This document shows positions 8,222 to 15,371 of a stretch of 46,815 nucleotides of DNA, in pieces. Position numbers and translations under genes: made by a program. Every line of letters starts with the position of its first letter. Within the stretch, counting starts at the first letter, position 1. Under the pieces are notes generated by a model, which was not told where the DNA came from, ran no database searches, and was given only the letters and a program-made list of their open reading frames with translations. The stretch covers positions 1-46,815 of the forward strand of contig JALSGV010000153.1 of NCBI GenBank assembly GCA_026982565.1. The letters run 5' to 3'. The DNA is from Gammaproteobacteria bacterium. GTDB lineage: Bacteria; Pseudomonadota; Gammaproteobacteria; SZUA-140.

Positions 8222-8581
8222 CTATACGCTGAAGGATGACCCGCAGCCACAGGTAGTCGTGGCATTGGGGTTGCGAATGACGAACTGCGCGCCCTCTATG
8301 CCCTCTGAGTAGTCGATTTCGGCATTGACGAGGTATTGGAAGCTCATGGGGTCGATGAGAAAGGTGACGCCATTCTTGTCAATGGCCACGTCGCCTTCAT
8401 TGATGGTCTCGTCGAAGGTGAAACCATAGGAGAAGCCTGAACAGCCGCCACCTGTTATATAGACGCGCAGTTTCAGCGCCTCGTTGTTTTCCTCCTCGAT
8501 CAGCGCCTTGACCTTGGCGGCTGCACTGTCGGTGAAGTGCACTGTGGGCTGCCCGGGTAATTCGGATGTGGCTGTGTTCAT
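8222..8581 (-). CDS. erpA: Iron-sulfur cluster insertion protein ErpA (A-type carrier)
   Basis: A 119-residue A-type Fe-S carrier. The three ligand cysteines are Cys47 in [10 protein letters not shown] and Cys111/Cys113 in [12 protein letters not shown], and the order and length match ErpA/IscA. ErpA hands [4Fe-4S] or [2Fe-2S] clusters to apo-enzymes of respiration and isoprenoid synthesis. The short N-terminal extension and the loop [15 protein letters not shown] favour ErpA over IscA. It stands alone, 54 bases from the bactofilin gene on the same strand. No isc or suf genes are in the window. The 285 bases between it and the NUDIX gene contain nothing I can identify. Confidence 0.9.
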   Translation of the reverse strand: MNTATSELPGQPTVHFTDSAAAKVKALIEEENNEALKLRVYITGGGCSGFSYGFTFDETINEGDVAIDKNGVTFLIDPMSFQYLVNAEIDYSEGIEGAQFVIRNPNATTTCGCGSSFSV

Positions 8582-8635
8582 GATATTACTCCATACAAAA
8601 TATACGGCTAATGATATGATTTCACAGGAAAATAG

Positions 8636-9034
8636 TCAAGTATCACCTTCCTGCCCCTTGCCCTGGGAAACGGTGTCGTCCATGTGCACCAGGCTGCCAT
8701 TGACCTCCGCCCCCATGGCCATCTCGATTTTTTCGTAATAGACATTACCCGTTATGCGGGCATTGGGCGCCAATTCAATGGTATCGCTGGCATACAGGTC
8801 ACCGATCACCAGACCATTGATGACAAGAAAAGGCGCATGCACCTCCCCTTCGATGGCGCCCTTGTCGCTCAATACCAACGTCGACGAGTGGTCGCCATCG
8901 GCGGTCACATTCCCCTGGATCTTGCCGTCGATATGCAGACCACCGGTAAAGCAGATATTACCGCGCAATTCGGTCTGCTGGCCAATCAGCGTATCGACCC
9001 GGGTATTCTTGTATTTCCTGCCGCCAAGTTTCAT
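8636..9034 (-). CDS. Bactofilin (polymer-forming cytoskeletal protein, DUF583)
   Basis: A 132-residue bactofilin: a right-handed beta-helix core of about 100 residues made of short repeats such as GNICFTGGLHIDGKIQGNV, LVINGLVIGDLYAS and NARITGNVYYEKIEM. Short polar tails flank the core. Bactofilins polymerise without nucleotide into filaments that localise cell-wall or polar proteins. I start at the ATG at 9034 (MKLGGRKYKN), which has a strong GGAGGAAGG ribosome site six bases upstream, and reject a longer in-frame reading that would overlap the DUF6776 gene. The neighbouring DUF6776 membrane protein is likely co-transcribed. Confidence 0.88.
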   Translation of the reverse strand: MKLGGRKYKNTRVDTLIGQQTELRGNICFTGGLHIDGKIQGNVTADGDHSSTLVLSDKGAIEGEVHAPFLVINGLVIGDLYASDTIELAPNARITGNVYYEKIEMAMGAEVNGSLVHMDDTVSQGKGQEGDT

Positions 9035-9054
9035 GTTTGCCTTCCTCCGCTCCG

Positions 9055-9780
9055 CTATGAGATCACGTCCGACCAATTGAAGGTCTTCTCGGACGATTTT
9101 GCGCCCTTGCCCTGGGGGATGATTTTCAGCACGACCTGGATGGGAACAAAACCTTCGGGCATGATGATATCGCCATTCAATTCCTGAAAGTACTTGAAGC
9201 GGAATTTCAGTTGTGCGCGCTTGCGGTCATCCACGTCGTTCAATGCCAGGCTTTTCTGCGCCCCTTCCTGAATGCCTATCATGGTCATGCGCACGACACC
9301 ACGCACGGCGCGGGTCTGCCTGCCGTATTGAACCATGATGAGGCGAAAATGGTAGCTGTTCTCCTGATCGTTCTGGCGCGCCATGAAACTCTTTACCTGA
9401 AGGCCGCTGTTGATATCGGCCGGTCCCACGATGCCACGATAGAACTTCACCTCCTCCCGCATCTCGAGAATTTCGTCCTGGAGGGTCTTTAGCGTCTGTT
9501 CCACCTCCTTGTAGGCATGGCGGTCCACCTCACCGGCCTGCTGGAGTATGGCGATCTGCCCGCTCAATTCCGTATTCTGCTCCTCCAGGGCCTGGATGGT
9601 CTGTTGCAGCGCCTCTTGCTGGCGGGCAGCGGCCATGCTGTCGAAGCCGGCCTGCTTGCGTCCGTATTCGTAGGCCAGCCACACGGCGAGCAGGACTGTC
9701 ACCAGCAGCAGGGCAAGGGCGATCTGCCGCTTCCTGTGCTGATGGGATCTGACGATAACGTGGGACGGTTTATGGAGCAT
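9055..9780 (-). CDS. DUF6776 membrane-anchored coiled-coil protein
   Basis: A 241-residue protein with one transmembrane helix near residues 18-37 (IALALLLVTVLLAVWLAYEY). A coiled coil of about 80 residues follows (QQEALQQTIQALEEQNTEL and on), then a C-terminal globular domain. From memory this matches the DUF6776 family of gammaproteobacteria; no molecular function is established that I know of. The order argC-DUF6776-bactofilin-erpA on one strand suggests a single transcript and a possible role with the bactofilin at the envelope, which is inference. The ATG at 9780 is preferred to a TTG two codons upstream. Confidence 0.7.
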   Translation of the reverse strand: MLHKPSHVIVRSHQHRKRQIALALLLVTVLLAVWLAYEYGRKQAGFDSMAAARQQEALQQTIQALEEQNTELSGQIAILQQAGEVDRHAYKEVEQTLKTLQDEILEMREEVKFYRGIVGPADINSGLQVKSFMARQNDQENSYHFRLIMVQYGRQTRAVRGVVRMTMIGIQEGAQKSLALNDVDDRKRAQLKFRFKYFQELNGDIIMPEGFVPIQVVLKIIPQGKGAKSSEKTFNWSDVIS

Positions 9781-9787
9781 CGCCAAT

Positions 9788-10831
9788 TCAGGGTATCATG
9801 GCAATACTTTCCAGACCCACGGTCTCGTCACAGCCAAACATGAGGTTCATGTTCTGCACGGCCTGCCCTGCGGCCCCCTTGATGAGGTTGTCGATCACCG
9901 ACAAAACCACGACCGTCTCTTCATCCCGGGGCCTGACAACAGCGATACGGCAGTGATTCCCGCCCGTGACGGCGCGCGTCTCGACATGCTGCCCCGCCGG
10001 CAGCACATCGACGAAAGGCTCATCGGCAAAACGCTGTTCGAAAAGGGCGTGCAGGTCCGTAGCCGCTGCCAGCACCCTACCGTACAGCGTGGCATGGATA
10101 CCACGCACCATGGGCGCCAGGTGGGGCACGAAGGTCAAATGCACAGTTTGCCGTGTCGCTGTCCGCAACCCCTGAACGATCTCCGGCTGATGACGGTGAC
10201 CGGCCACGTTATAGGCCTTGAAGTTCTCATCGACCTCACTGAACAGCAGACCGACGGATGCCTTGCGCCCCGCGCCGCTGACACCCGACACGGTATTGGC
10301 AATAAGCGATGCCGGATCGATCAGCCCCTTTTCCAGCAAGGGCAGAAAACCCAGTTGCACTGCCGTGGGATAACAGCCGGGATTGGCCACCAGCTGCGCG
10401 GTGGCGATATCCTGCCTGTTCATTTCCGGCAGGCCGTAGACAGCCTCCTCCAGCAATTCAGGGCAGGCATGTGCCATCCCATACCAGTGTGACCAGACGC
10501 GACTGTCCTTGATCCGGAAATCAGCCGACAGATCGACCACGCGCACCCCCTGCCGCAACAGATCCGGAACCATCGTCATGGCCGTGCCGTTGGGCGTGGC
10601 AAAAAAGACCACATCACATTCGCCCAGTTGCGCCATATCTGGCGCCGTGAAAGCCAGGCCGATGCGGTGACGCAGATTGGGAAACAATTCCGTCACCTCC
10701 CGCCCGGCTTCGCTGCGCGAAGTTACTACCGCAATCTCTACGCGGGGATGCATGAGCAGCAGGCGGATCAACTCGCCTCCCGTATAACCCGTGGCGCCGA
10801 CGATGCCGGCCTTTATCACCTTATCAATCAT
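9788..10831 (-). CDS. argC: N-acetyl-gamma-glutamyl-phosphate reductase ArgC
   Basis: A 347-residue NADPH-dependent reductase that converts N-acetylglutamyl phosphate to the semialdehyde in arginine biosynthesis. The N-terminal dinucleotide motif [17 protein letters not shown] is at residues 9-25. The catalytic Cys153 sits in [13 protein letters not shown], and the conserved GHRHQPEI follows. Length is normal for type 1 ArgC. It is the first gene of the leftward argC-DUF6776-bactofilin-erpA group and follows the repeat-rich gap at 10832-11225. No other arg genes are in the window. Confidence 0.96.
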   Translation of the reverse strand: MIDKVIKAGIVGATGYTGGELIRLLLMHPRVEIAVVTSRSEAGREVTELFPNLRHRIGLAFTAPDMAQLGECDVVFFATPNGTAMTMVPDLLRQGVRVVDLSADFRIKDSRVWSHWYGMAHACPELLEEAVYGLPEMNRQDIATAQLVANPGCYPTAVQLGFLPLLEKGLIDPASLIANTVSGVSGAGRKASVGLLFSEVDENFKAYNVAGHRHQPEIVQGLRTATRQTVHLTFVPHLAPMVRGIHATLYGRVLAAATDLHALFEQRFADEPFVDVLPAGQHVETRAVTGGNHCRIAVVRPRDEETVVVLSVIDNLIKGAAGQAVQNMNLMFGCDETVGLESIAMIP

Positions 10832-10853
10832 CTTTGTATCATCGTTGTTTTTT

Positions 10854-11038
10854 TACCACGAAGGACACGAAGAGCACGAAGAAATGAAATAAGAAAGGTC
10901 TGATCAATTCAAAAATTGTCATTCCGGCGCGGGCCGGAATCCAGGAATATCAACAACCTGGATCCCGGCTTTCGCCGGGATGAGGGATTAATCGGCGCTT
11001 TCATAAAAAACTTCGTGATCTTCGTGTCCTTCGTGGTA
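10854..11038. repeat. Nested inverted-repeat element (MITE-like)
   Basis: The outer 28-base arms, taccacgaaggacacgaaga... at 10854-10881 and its complement at 11011-11038, match at 27 of 28 positions. Inside them is a second imperfect inverted pair: 10918-10945 (tcattccggcgcgggccgga...) and 10957-10984. The inner pair resembles the widespread bacterial repeat of the type ATTCCCGC...GCGGGAAT. No protein is encoded. It may be a non-autonomous mobile element, or one repeat inserted into another, and the stems could also terminate transcription from both sides. Confidence 0.75.
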
Positions 11039-11070
11039 GGCGTCAAACCATTAGAATCCGTCCCGCAATA

Positions 11071-11200
11071 TATTACTCCGGCAACAATATATATCGTATT
11101 CAGCCATTGTGCGCCGGTTCGCTGCAAGGCGGCGCAAGGCCGCTGCAGTCATTCTACAGCAAATTTCGCCAACGCAGTCAGCGGGCCGGCACACAATGGC
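11071..11200. repeat. Dispersed 130-bp repeat, copy 1
   Basis: This stretch aligns without gaps to 21241-21370 with about 10 differences in 130 bases (roughly 92 percent identity). It contains a 14-base inverted repeat with one mismatch (11104-11117 and 11186-11199), an AT-rich block (aatatatatcgtattcag) at one end and GC-rich internal stems. Both copies are in the same orientation and start shortly after the stop codon of a minus-strand gene. The reading frame across it (MAEYDIYCCR on the minus strand) looks like a by-product rather than a gene. Confidence 0.8.
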
Positions 11201-11225
11201 CTGTCCTTTTTCTCCTCTGTGCGCC

Positions 11226-12158
11226 CTATCTGGAAAAAAAGGCCTTCTCCACATAAGACGCGACCGCCGCCATCTCCTCTTCATCCAGCACTGCCCCCCA
11301 AGCCGGCATGGTAGTGCCAGGCAGACCCTCCCGAATCACATCCAGCAATTTCACCCTGTCCATGGTGGCCGCGAAATCCGGCTCCGTCAGGTTACGGGGA
11401 TGGGGCTCGAGAAAACTGCCGATCCAGTTTTTTCCTGTGCCATCGGCCGCGTGACAGAAGGCGCAGTTGTCCTGAAAAAGACGCTCGCCACGCCGCTCCT
11501 GCGCCGTCATGCCCGTCAGACGTGGCGGCACATCATGGCGCGCATAGGGCGTGGCGCCACTCACCGCATCTCCCTCACCATCACCCTGACGATGAGAATA
11601 ACCACCCCGCGGGATGGATACGGCGCGAGGCTCCCACGGCGCACCTTCCTGACCCACCGCCGCACGGTCATGGCAGGTGATGCACGAGTTCATGAACAGC
11701 CGCTTGCCTTGCCGCAGGTCGGGGCTCAACTCCTCCCACGGCGTGTCGAGATCGACCTCGCCAAGGGCAAAGGGGAAAGCGATGGCATAGCGCTGATGAT
11801 TCTCCCAGCCATTTTCCGGGATATGGTAACGCGTATTCTCTCCCTTGTTTTTCACAAAAGTGGTAAGTACATAGTCCACCACGGCCTGGATATCCTCCTC
11901 ATTCAACAGACCATCAAAGCGCATCATGGCGGTGCCCGCCTTGCCGTGCGTCACCGCATCGACAAACTGTCCCCTGGATACCTGCTCTGGATCGAGAGCA
12001 ATAAAATTGCGTGGTGGTGGCGAAAGATAGGTGCTGGCCAAAGTCCTGGCATCGCCACTATATCCGTGACAGAAATAACAGCGATAATTGTAGATGTCGC
12101 GCCCACGCCGCAGCCTGTCCGCCGGGGCGTGGACGCCCGTCAGGGTGCTTTTTTTTTC
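11226..12158 (-). CDS. C-terminal half of a six-heme cytochrome c, displaced by one frame
   Basis: This frame encodes about 310 residues with three c-type heme motifs: CYFCH, CITCH and CAFCH. It has no signal peptide and no ATG or GTG before its first heme motif. The first in-frame candidate, TTG at 12041, lies after CYFCH and would destroy that heme site. The frame opens inside the run of nine A that ends the upstream cytochrome gene, and its modules repeat the pattern of that protein (PPPRNF..., GTAMM, VVDYV..F). It is therefore read as the second half of one exported hexaheme cytochrome, reached by a -1 shift or slippage at 12149-12157, or broken by a real or sequencing indel there. Confidence 0.7.
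   Translation of the reverse strand, partial: EKKSTLTGVHAPADRLRRGRDIYNYRCYFCHGYSGDARTLASTYLSPPPRNFIALDPEQVSRGQFVDAVTHGKAGTAMMRFDGLLNEEDIQAVVDYVLTTFVKNKGENTRYHIPENGWENHQRYAIAFPFALGEVDLDTPWEELSPDLRQGKRLFMNSCITCHDRAAVGQEGAPWEPRAVSIPRGGYSHRQGDGEGDAVSGATPYARHDVPPRLTGMTAQERRGERLFQDNCAFCHAADGTGKNWIGSFLEPHPRNLTEPDFAATMDRVKLLDVIREGLPGTTMPAWGAVLDEEEMAAVASYVEKAFFSR
12126..12158 (-). other. Candidate -1 frameshift or slippage site joining two cytochrome halves
   Basis: On the minus strand CAG is followed by nine A and then GCACCCTGA. Adding one A, or slipping back one base, converts the stop frame into ...KKKSTLTGV... and continues into three more heme modules. A short GC hairpin (GGGCG-TCCA-CGCCC, starting at 12138) begins ten bases after the A run, and an alternative stem pairs 12132-12126 with 12109-12103. 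Homopolymer slippage followed by a hairpin is a known arrangement for programmed -1 shifts. A sequencing error in the homopolymer gives the same picture. Confidence 0.5.
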
Positions 12159-13255
12159 TGCTCATCCACCGGCACCGCATTTACAGGCGCATCGGCCTGG
12201 ACGAATGCCTGAAAGACGAATTCGGCAACATCGGCGATCTGCTGCCCATCGAGCACCCGCGACCAGGCCGGCATGACCGTGCCGTTGCGCCCCTGTGAAA
12301 TGGCGCGATACAGCGCCGGACGATTCAGGGTCAGGCGTGCCTGCTCCCCCACGAAATTACGTGGCCGCGGATAGATGAAAGAGGCGCGGGGCCCGCGCCC
12401 GTCTCCCTCTTTGCCATGACAGGTGAAACAGTTCGCCATATAGAAAGTCTTCCCTTTGTCAGGGTCACCAACCAGGCCATGGGGAAAGACGAGGCTCATA
12501 TCAGCGGGCTGTGGCGGGGACGCCGGCGGCACGGCGGGCGGCAAGGCGTGGGCCGTATCCGCATCTTGAGCCGGCCTGTCATCACTCATGAATTCCGTAC
12601 GGATGTAATCCACCACTGCAGCGATATCCGTTTCACTGAGACGGGTGTTGAAAGGCATCATGGCCGTACCGGGCCTGCCGTGAGATACGGAAGTCACCAT
12701 GCGGTCCCGCGTCAACTCGGCGCGCGACTCAGGGGACGTGAAATCCCGTGGTGAAGGATTGAGGCTGTTCTTCGCCCAACTGGCGCCATTGCCACGATCG
12801 CCATGGCAGGCACTGCAGTTTTTCTTGTAGAGCCGCTTGCCGCGATGGAGGCTGTCATCACCGGGATCGCGCATGAAGGTCTCGCGGACATAAACCGCGA
12901 GGGCCTCGATCTCGGTATCGGACAGTTTCTTCTCCCATGCCACCATGGCCGTACCCGGGCGGCCGTACTTGATGGAGGTCAACATACGCTCGTGACTGAG
13001 TTCGTACCAGGCGTCAGGCGCGGTAAAATCACGCGGCGGCGGATTGAGCCCGAACTGGGCGCGGCTCCTGCCGTCACCCAGGTCGCCATGACAGGCCGCG
13101 CAATGCCTGCGATAGAGATCTGCGGCCTCATCCAGCGCCGCGCTGTCCCCTTGACCGCGGAGCACGGCCTCATCCGCCCAGGCGCCCCCGGGCAACAGGA
13201 AGAACAGTATGACCAGGACGGCCCTAAAGCCCGCGCGTATTGTGAATATATGCAT
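12140..13255 (-). CDS. Exported triheme cytochrome c (N-terminal half of a six-heme protein)
   Basis: A 371-residue protein with a signal peptide (residues 1-27, ILFFLLPGGAWA then DEAVL) and three class-I-like heme modules of about 95 residues. The heme motifs are at 52-56 (CAACH), 147-151 (CSACH) and 276-280 (CFTCH). Each module repeats PPPRDF or PSPRDF, a GRPGTAM(V/M) or NGTVMPAW methionine-bearing loop, and a closing helix such as VVDYIRTEF, indicating internal tandem duplication and periplasmic electron transfer. A proline-rich linker at 239-250 separates modules 2 and 3. The frame ends DEQKKKAP just after nine A; a one-base shift there would join it to three further modules downstream. 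A related six-heme chain is the most natural reading. Confidence 0.85.
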   Translation of the reverse strand: MHIFTIRAGFRAVLVILFFLLPGGAWADEAVLRGQGDSAALDEAADLYRRHCAACHGDLGDGRSRAQFGLNPPPRDFTAPDAWYELSHERMLTSIKYGRPGTAMVAWEKKLSDTEIEALAVYVRETFMRDPGDDSLHRGKRLYKKNCSACHGDRGNGASWAKNSLNPSPRDFTSPESRAELTRDRMVTSVSHGRPGTAMMPFNTRLSETDIAAVVDYIRTEFMSDDRPAQDADTAHALPPAVPPASPPQPADMSLVFPHGLVGDPDKGKTFYMANCFTCHGKEGDGRGPRASFIYPRPRNFVGEQARLTLNRPALYRAISQGRNGTVMPAWSRVLDGQQIADVAEFVFQAFVQADAPVNAVPVDEQKKKAP

Positions 13256-13382
13256 ATCGGTTTTTCATCGTCAGTGGGCCGCCGACCTTCCCGGCGCCCG
13301 CCGGGCTTTGGGAATCATCGCAAGGCAAAACACTATTGTGTCGTAAAACAAAGGCTTGTGCCAGCACCACGTGCAATCGTTA

Positions 13383-13410
13383 TTGCTAATTAAGGAAGAA
13401 GTGATAAGAT
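13383..13410 (+). promoter_or_regulatory. Candidate promoter of the five-heme cytochrome gene
   Basis: TTGCTA at 13383-13388 and TAAGAT at 13405-13410 are separated by 16 bases, 30 bases before the start codon at 13440. Both hexamers match the sigma-70 consensus at about four positions. An overlapping alternative -10, TATTAT at 13410, has too long a spacer. This lies in the 184-base divergent gap between two cytochrome genes. Confidence 0.3.
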
Positions 13411-13439
13411 ATTATGCTCATGAACGGGCGATGTGACAA

Positions 13440-14189
13440 ATGAGACGGCGCATAATCATATCCATTGGCTTGGTGGCGATCCTTGGCCTGTGTGGATTAT
13501 GGGCAAGCGGGGCGTTCAGCGGCACCATCCTTGGCACCAAACACGACTTCACCGGCCTCAACCAGCGCGCCGGGGTCGTGGCCATGCCCACCGTTGCTTT
13601 CTCCGATCTGGGTGAGTCCTGCGTCTATTGCCACATTCCTCCCGAAAAGGGTGACGTGGATTCCACCGAGCTGGGCGGCATACCCGGGTGGAACCGCTTC
13701 AAGGGCGCCACCAACACCTACGACCTCTATGACAGCCGCACCCTCGACAACAAGGTGCGCACGCCCAGCCCCATCAGCCTGTTGTGCCTGTCCTGCCACG
13801 ACGGCACCATGGCGGTGGACATGACCGTCTTCAAGCCCAACGGCTGGCGCAGCAGCGAGGACGCGGCGCTGCATCTGCGCATCAACGGTGCCGATGACCT
13901 CATGAACTGCGCCAAGTGCCATAATGGCCGCATTGCCCATAACATCGCCATCAAACACCTCGGCACCGACCTGACCAACGACCACCCTATTTCCATGACC
14001 TATGCCGGCCTCAATCACAATGATCCGGATTTCCGCCTGCCGGATGGCCCCTACGGCTTCGACAACGGCGTGAAGATCTATGACAACAAGGTGGAGTGCG
14101 CCAGTTGCCACAATGTTCATGACCCCGATGTCACACTGCTGCTGCGCGTCAGCGCCGACCGGCTGTGTGAGACCTGCCATATCAAGTAA
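13440..14189 (+). CDS. Exported five-heme cytochrome c, TKHDF / LTNDHPIS family
   Basis: A 249-residue multiheme cytochrome with an N-terminal signal or anchor helix (residues 4-27). Five CxxCH motifs lie at 61-65, 116-120, 157-161, 220-224 and 243-247. Recognisable blocks are GTKHDF (32-37), LLCLSCHDGTMAVD, LGTDLTNDHPISMTY (174-188), KVECASCHNVHDP and a terminal LLLRVSADRLCETCH. The same blocks in the same order occur in the 11-heme protein at 41678-44326. From memory they also recur in a large family of exported cytochromes in metal-reducing bacteria, which I believe includes filament-forming OmcE of Geobacter; that link needs checking. The gene is followed by an NHL lipoprotein gene 68 bases downstream. 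Confidence 0.85.
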   Translation: MRRRIIISIGLVAILGLCGLWASGAFSGTILGTKHDFTGLNQRAGVVAMPTVAFSDLGESCVYCHIPPEKGDVDSTELGGIPGWNRFKGATNTYDLYDSRTLDNKVRTPSPISLLCLSCHDGTMAVDMTVFKPNGWRSSEDAALHLRINGADDLMNCAKCHNGRIAHNIAIKHLGTDLTNDHPISMTYAGLNHNDPDFRLPDGPYGFDNGVKIYDNKVECASCHNVHDPDVTLLLRVSADRLCETCHIK

Positions 14190-14257
14190 TTCTGTGCCGA
14201 TGTGCCAGACCATTCTGCCGGCAGCGCCAGTAGCACTTACCAAGTGAGGCGTAAAAC

Positions 14258-15364
14258 GTGAGGCGCGAAGCGAAAACACGGATTGGCATCACTATCGTAA
14301 AACCCGCCTTTCTGGCCGTGATGATCCTGCTGCTTAACGCCTGCGCCACGGCTCCGGAAGAAAAACCTTTCGTCCCGCCGGTTTATCCACCCCCACCCGC
14401 CGAACCGCGTTTCGTGTTCGAACGCACCCTGCTCTACAACGACGACGTGGAGGAATACACCCGCGGGATGCGCTTCCGGCAATACGCCACGGGCGCCTCG
14501 CGCAAACTCATGGGATTGGTCAAACCCTATGACGTGGCTGTCCAGAGGGGCCGGGTCTATGTCTCCGACTCAGTACAGCGCAGTGTCTTCCTCTTCGATA
14601 TCCCGGGCAAGCGTTTCCTTGAAATCGGAACCAAAAAACCCGGCCTGCTGGCAAAGCCCCTGGGCATGGACGTTGCCGTCAACGGCGATCTCTATGTGAG
14701 CGATATCAGCGGCAAACGCATCATGGTCTATTCGGGGGATGGACAATTCCTGCGCGCCATCGGCAATGCAAAAGAGCTGCGCAGGCCCACGGATATCGCC
14801 ATCAGTAATGACGGCAAGCGCGCCTACGTCCTCGATACGGGCGGTGTGGACTCCATGTCGCATCAGGTGCAGGTCTATGACGCTGCCACAGGCGACCTGA
14901 TCAAGACCATAGGCAAGCGCGGCAGCAAGGAAGGGGAATTCAATCTGCCCATCCAGGTAACCATCGGACCGGCGGACAGACTGTATGTGGTGGACAGTGG
15001 TAATTTCCGTGTCCAGGTCTTCGACCCGGAGGGCAACTTCCTGTTCAGCTTCGGCACCGTCGGCCGCCTCCCCGGACAGTTCGCCCGCCCCAAGGGTATC
15101 GCCACAGACCCCGCCGGCAATATCTACGTCATCGACACGGCATTCGGCAATTTCCAGATCTTCAATGCGAAGGGCCAACTGCTCATGCACATCGGCGATC
15201 GTGGCCAGTCAGGCATGCCCGGCAAGTATATGCTACCCGCGGGAATAGACGTGGACGAGGACGGCCGTATCTACGTGGTGGACCAGTTCTTCAGAAAGGT
15301 CGACGTCTTCCGCCCGGTTTCCTTAGCTGCAGAGGAAGGTTTTGTAGCGAAGCCCGGAAAATAG
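14258..15364 (+). CDS. NHL-repeat beta-propeller lipoprotein
   Basis: A 368-residue exported propeller. The lipobox is LLLNAC, placing the lipid-bearing Cys near residue 28, followed by a proline-rich stretch (PPVYPPPPAEPRFVF). Six NHL-type blades follow, for example KPYDVAVQRGRVYVSDS, RPKGIATDPAGNIYVIDT and LPAGIDVDEDGRIYVVD. Such propellers are usually binding platforms rather than enzymes. It is paralogous to the lipoprotein at 44323-45405, which also has a PPPP..PR stretch before its first blade, and both sit beside multiheme cytochromes of the same family. The start is GTG at 14258 with GAGGC nine bases upstream. It converges on the GGDEF/EAL gene with seven bases between stops. Confidence 0.88.
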   Translation: MRREAKTRIGITIVKPAFLAVMILLLNACATAPEEKPFVPPVYPPPPAEPRFVFERTLLYNDDVEEYTRGMRFRQYATGASRKLMGLVKPYDVAVQRGRVYVSDSVQRSVFLFDIPGKRFLEIGTKKPGLLAKPLGMDVAVNGDLYVSDISGKRIMVYSGDGQFLRAIGNAKELRRPTDIAISNDGKRAYVLDTGGVDSMSHQVQVYDAATGDLIKTIGKRGSKEGEFNLPIQVTIGPADRLYVVDSGNFRVQVFDPEGNFLFSFGTVGRLPGQFARPKGIATDPAGNIYVIDTAFGNFQIFNAKGQLLMHIGDRGQSGMPGKYMLPAGIDVDEDGRIYVVDQFFRKVDVFRPVSLAAEEGFVAKPGK

Positions 15365-15371
15365 ATCAGGA

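Noticed and set aside
8027..8239. 70-residue open frame between the NUDIX and erpA genes
   Set aside because: No ribosome site, no recognisable motif, and it overlaps the end of erpA.
12039..12041. TTG at 12041 as the true start of a separate downstream cytochrome
   Set aside because: It lies after the first heme motif and would give a cytochrome without signal peptide; a frame-shifted continuation explains the sequence better.
11109..12212. 367-residue plus-strand open frame opposite the cytochrome half-gene
   Set aside because: It begins inside the dispersed repeat and mirrors three heme modules on the other strand; no family features.
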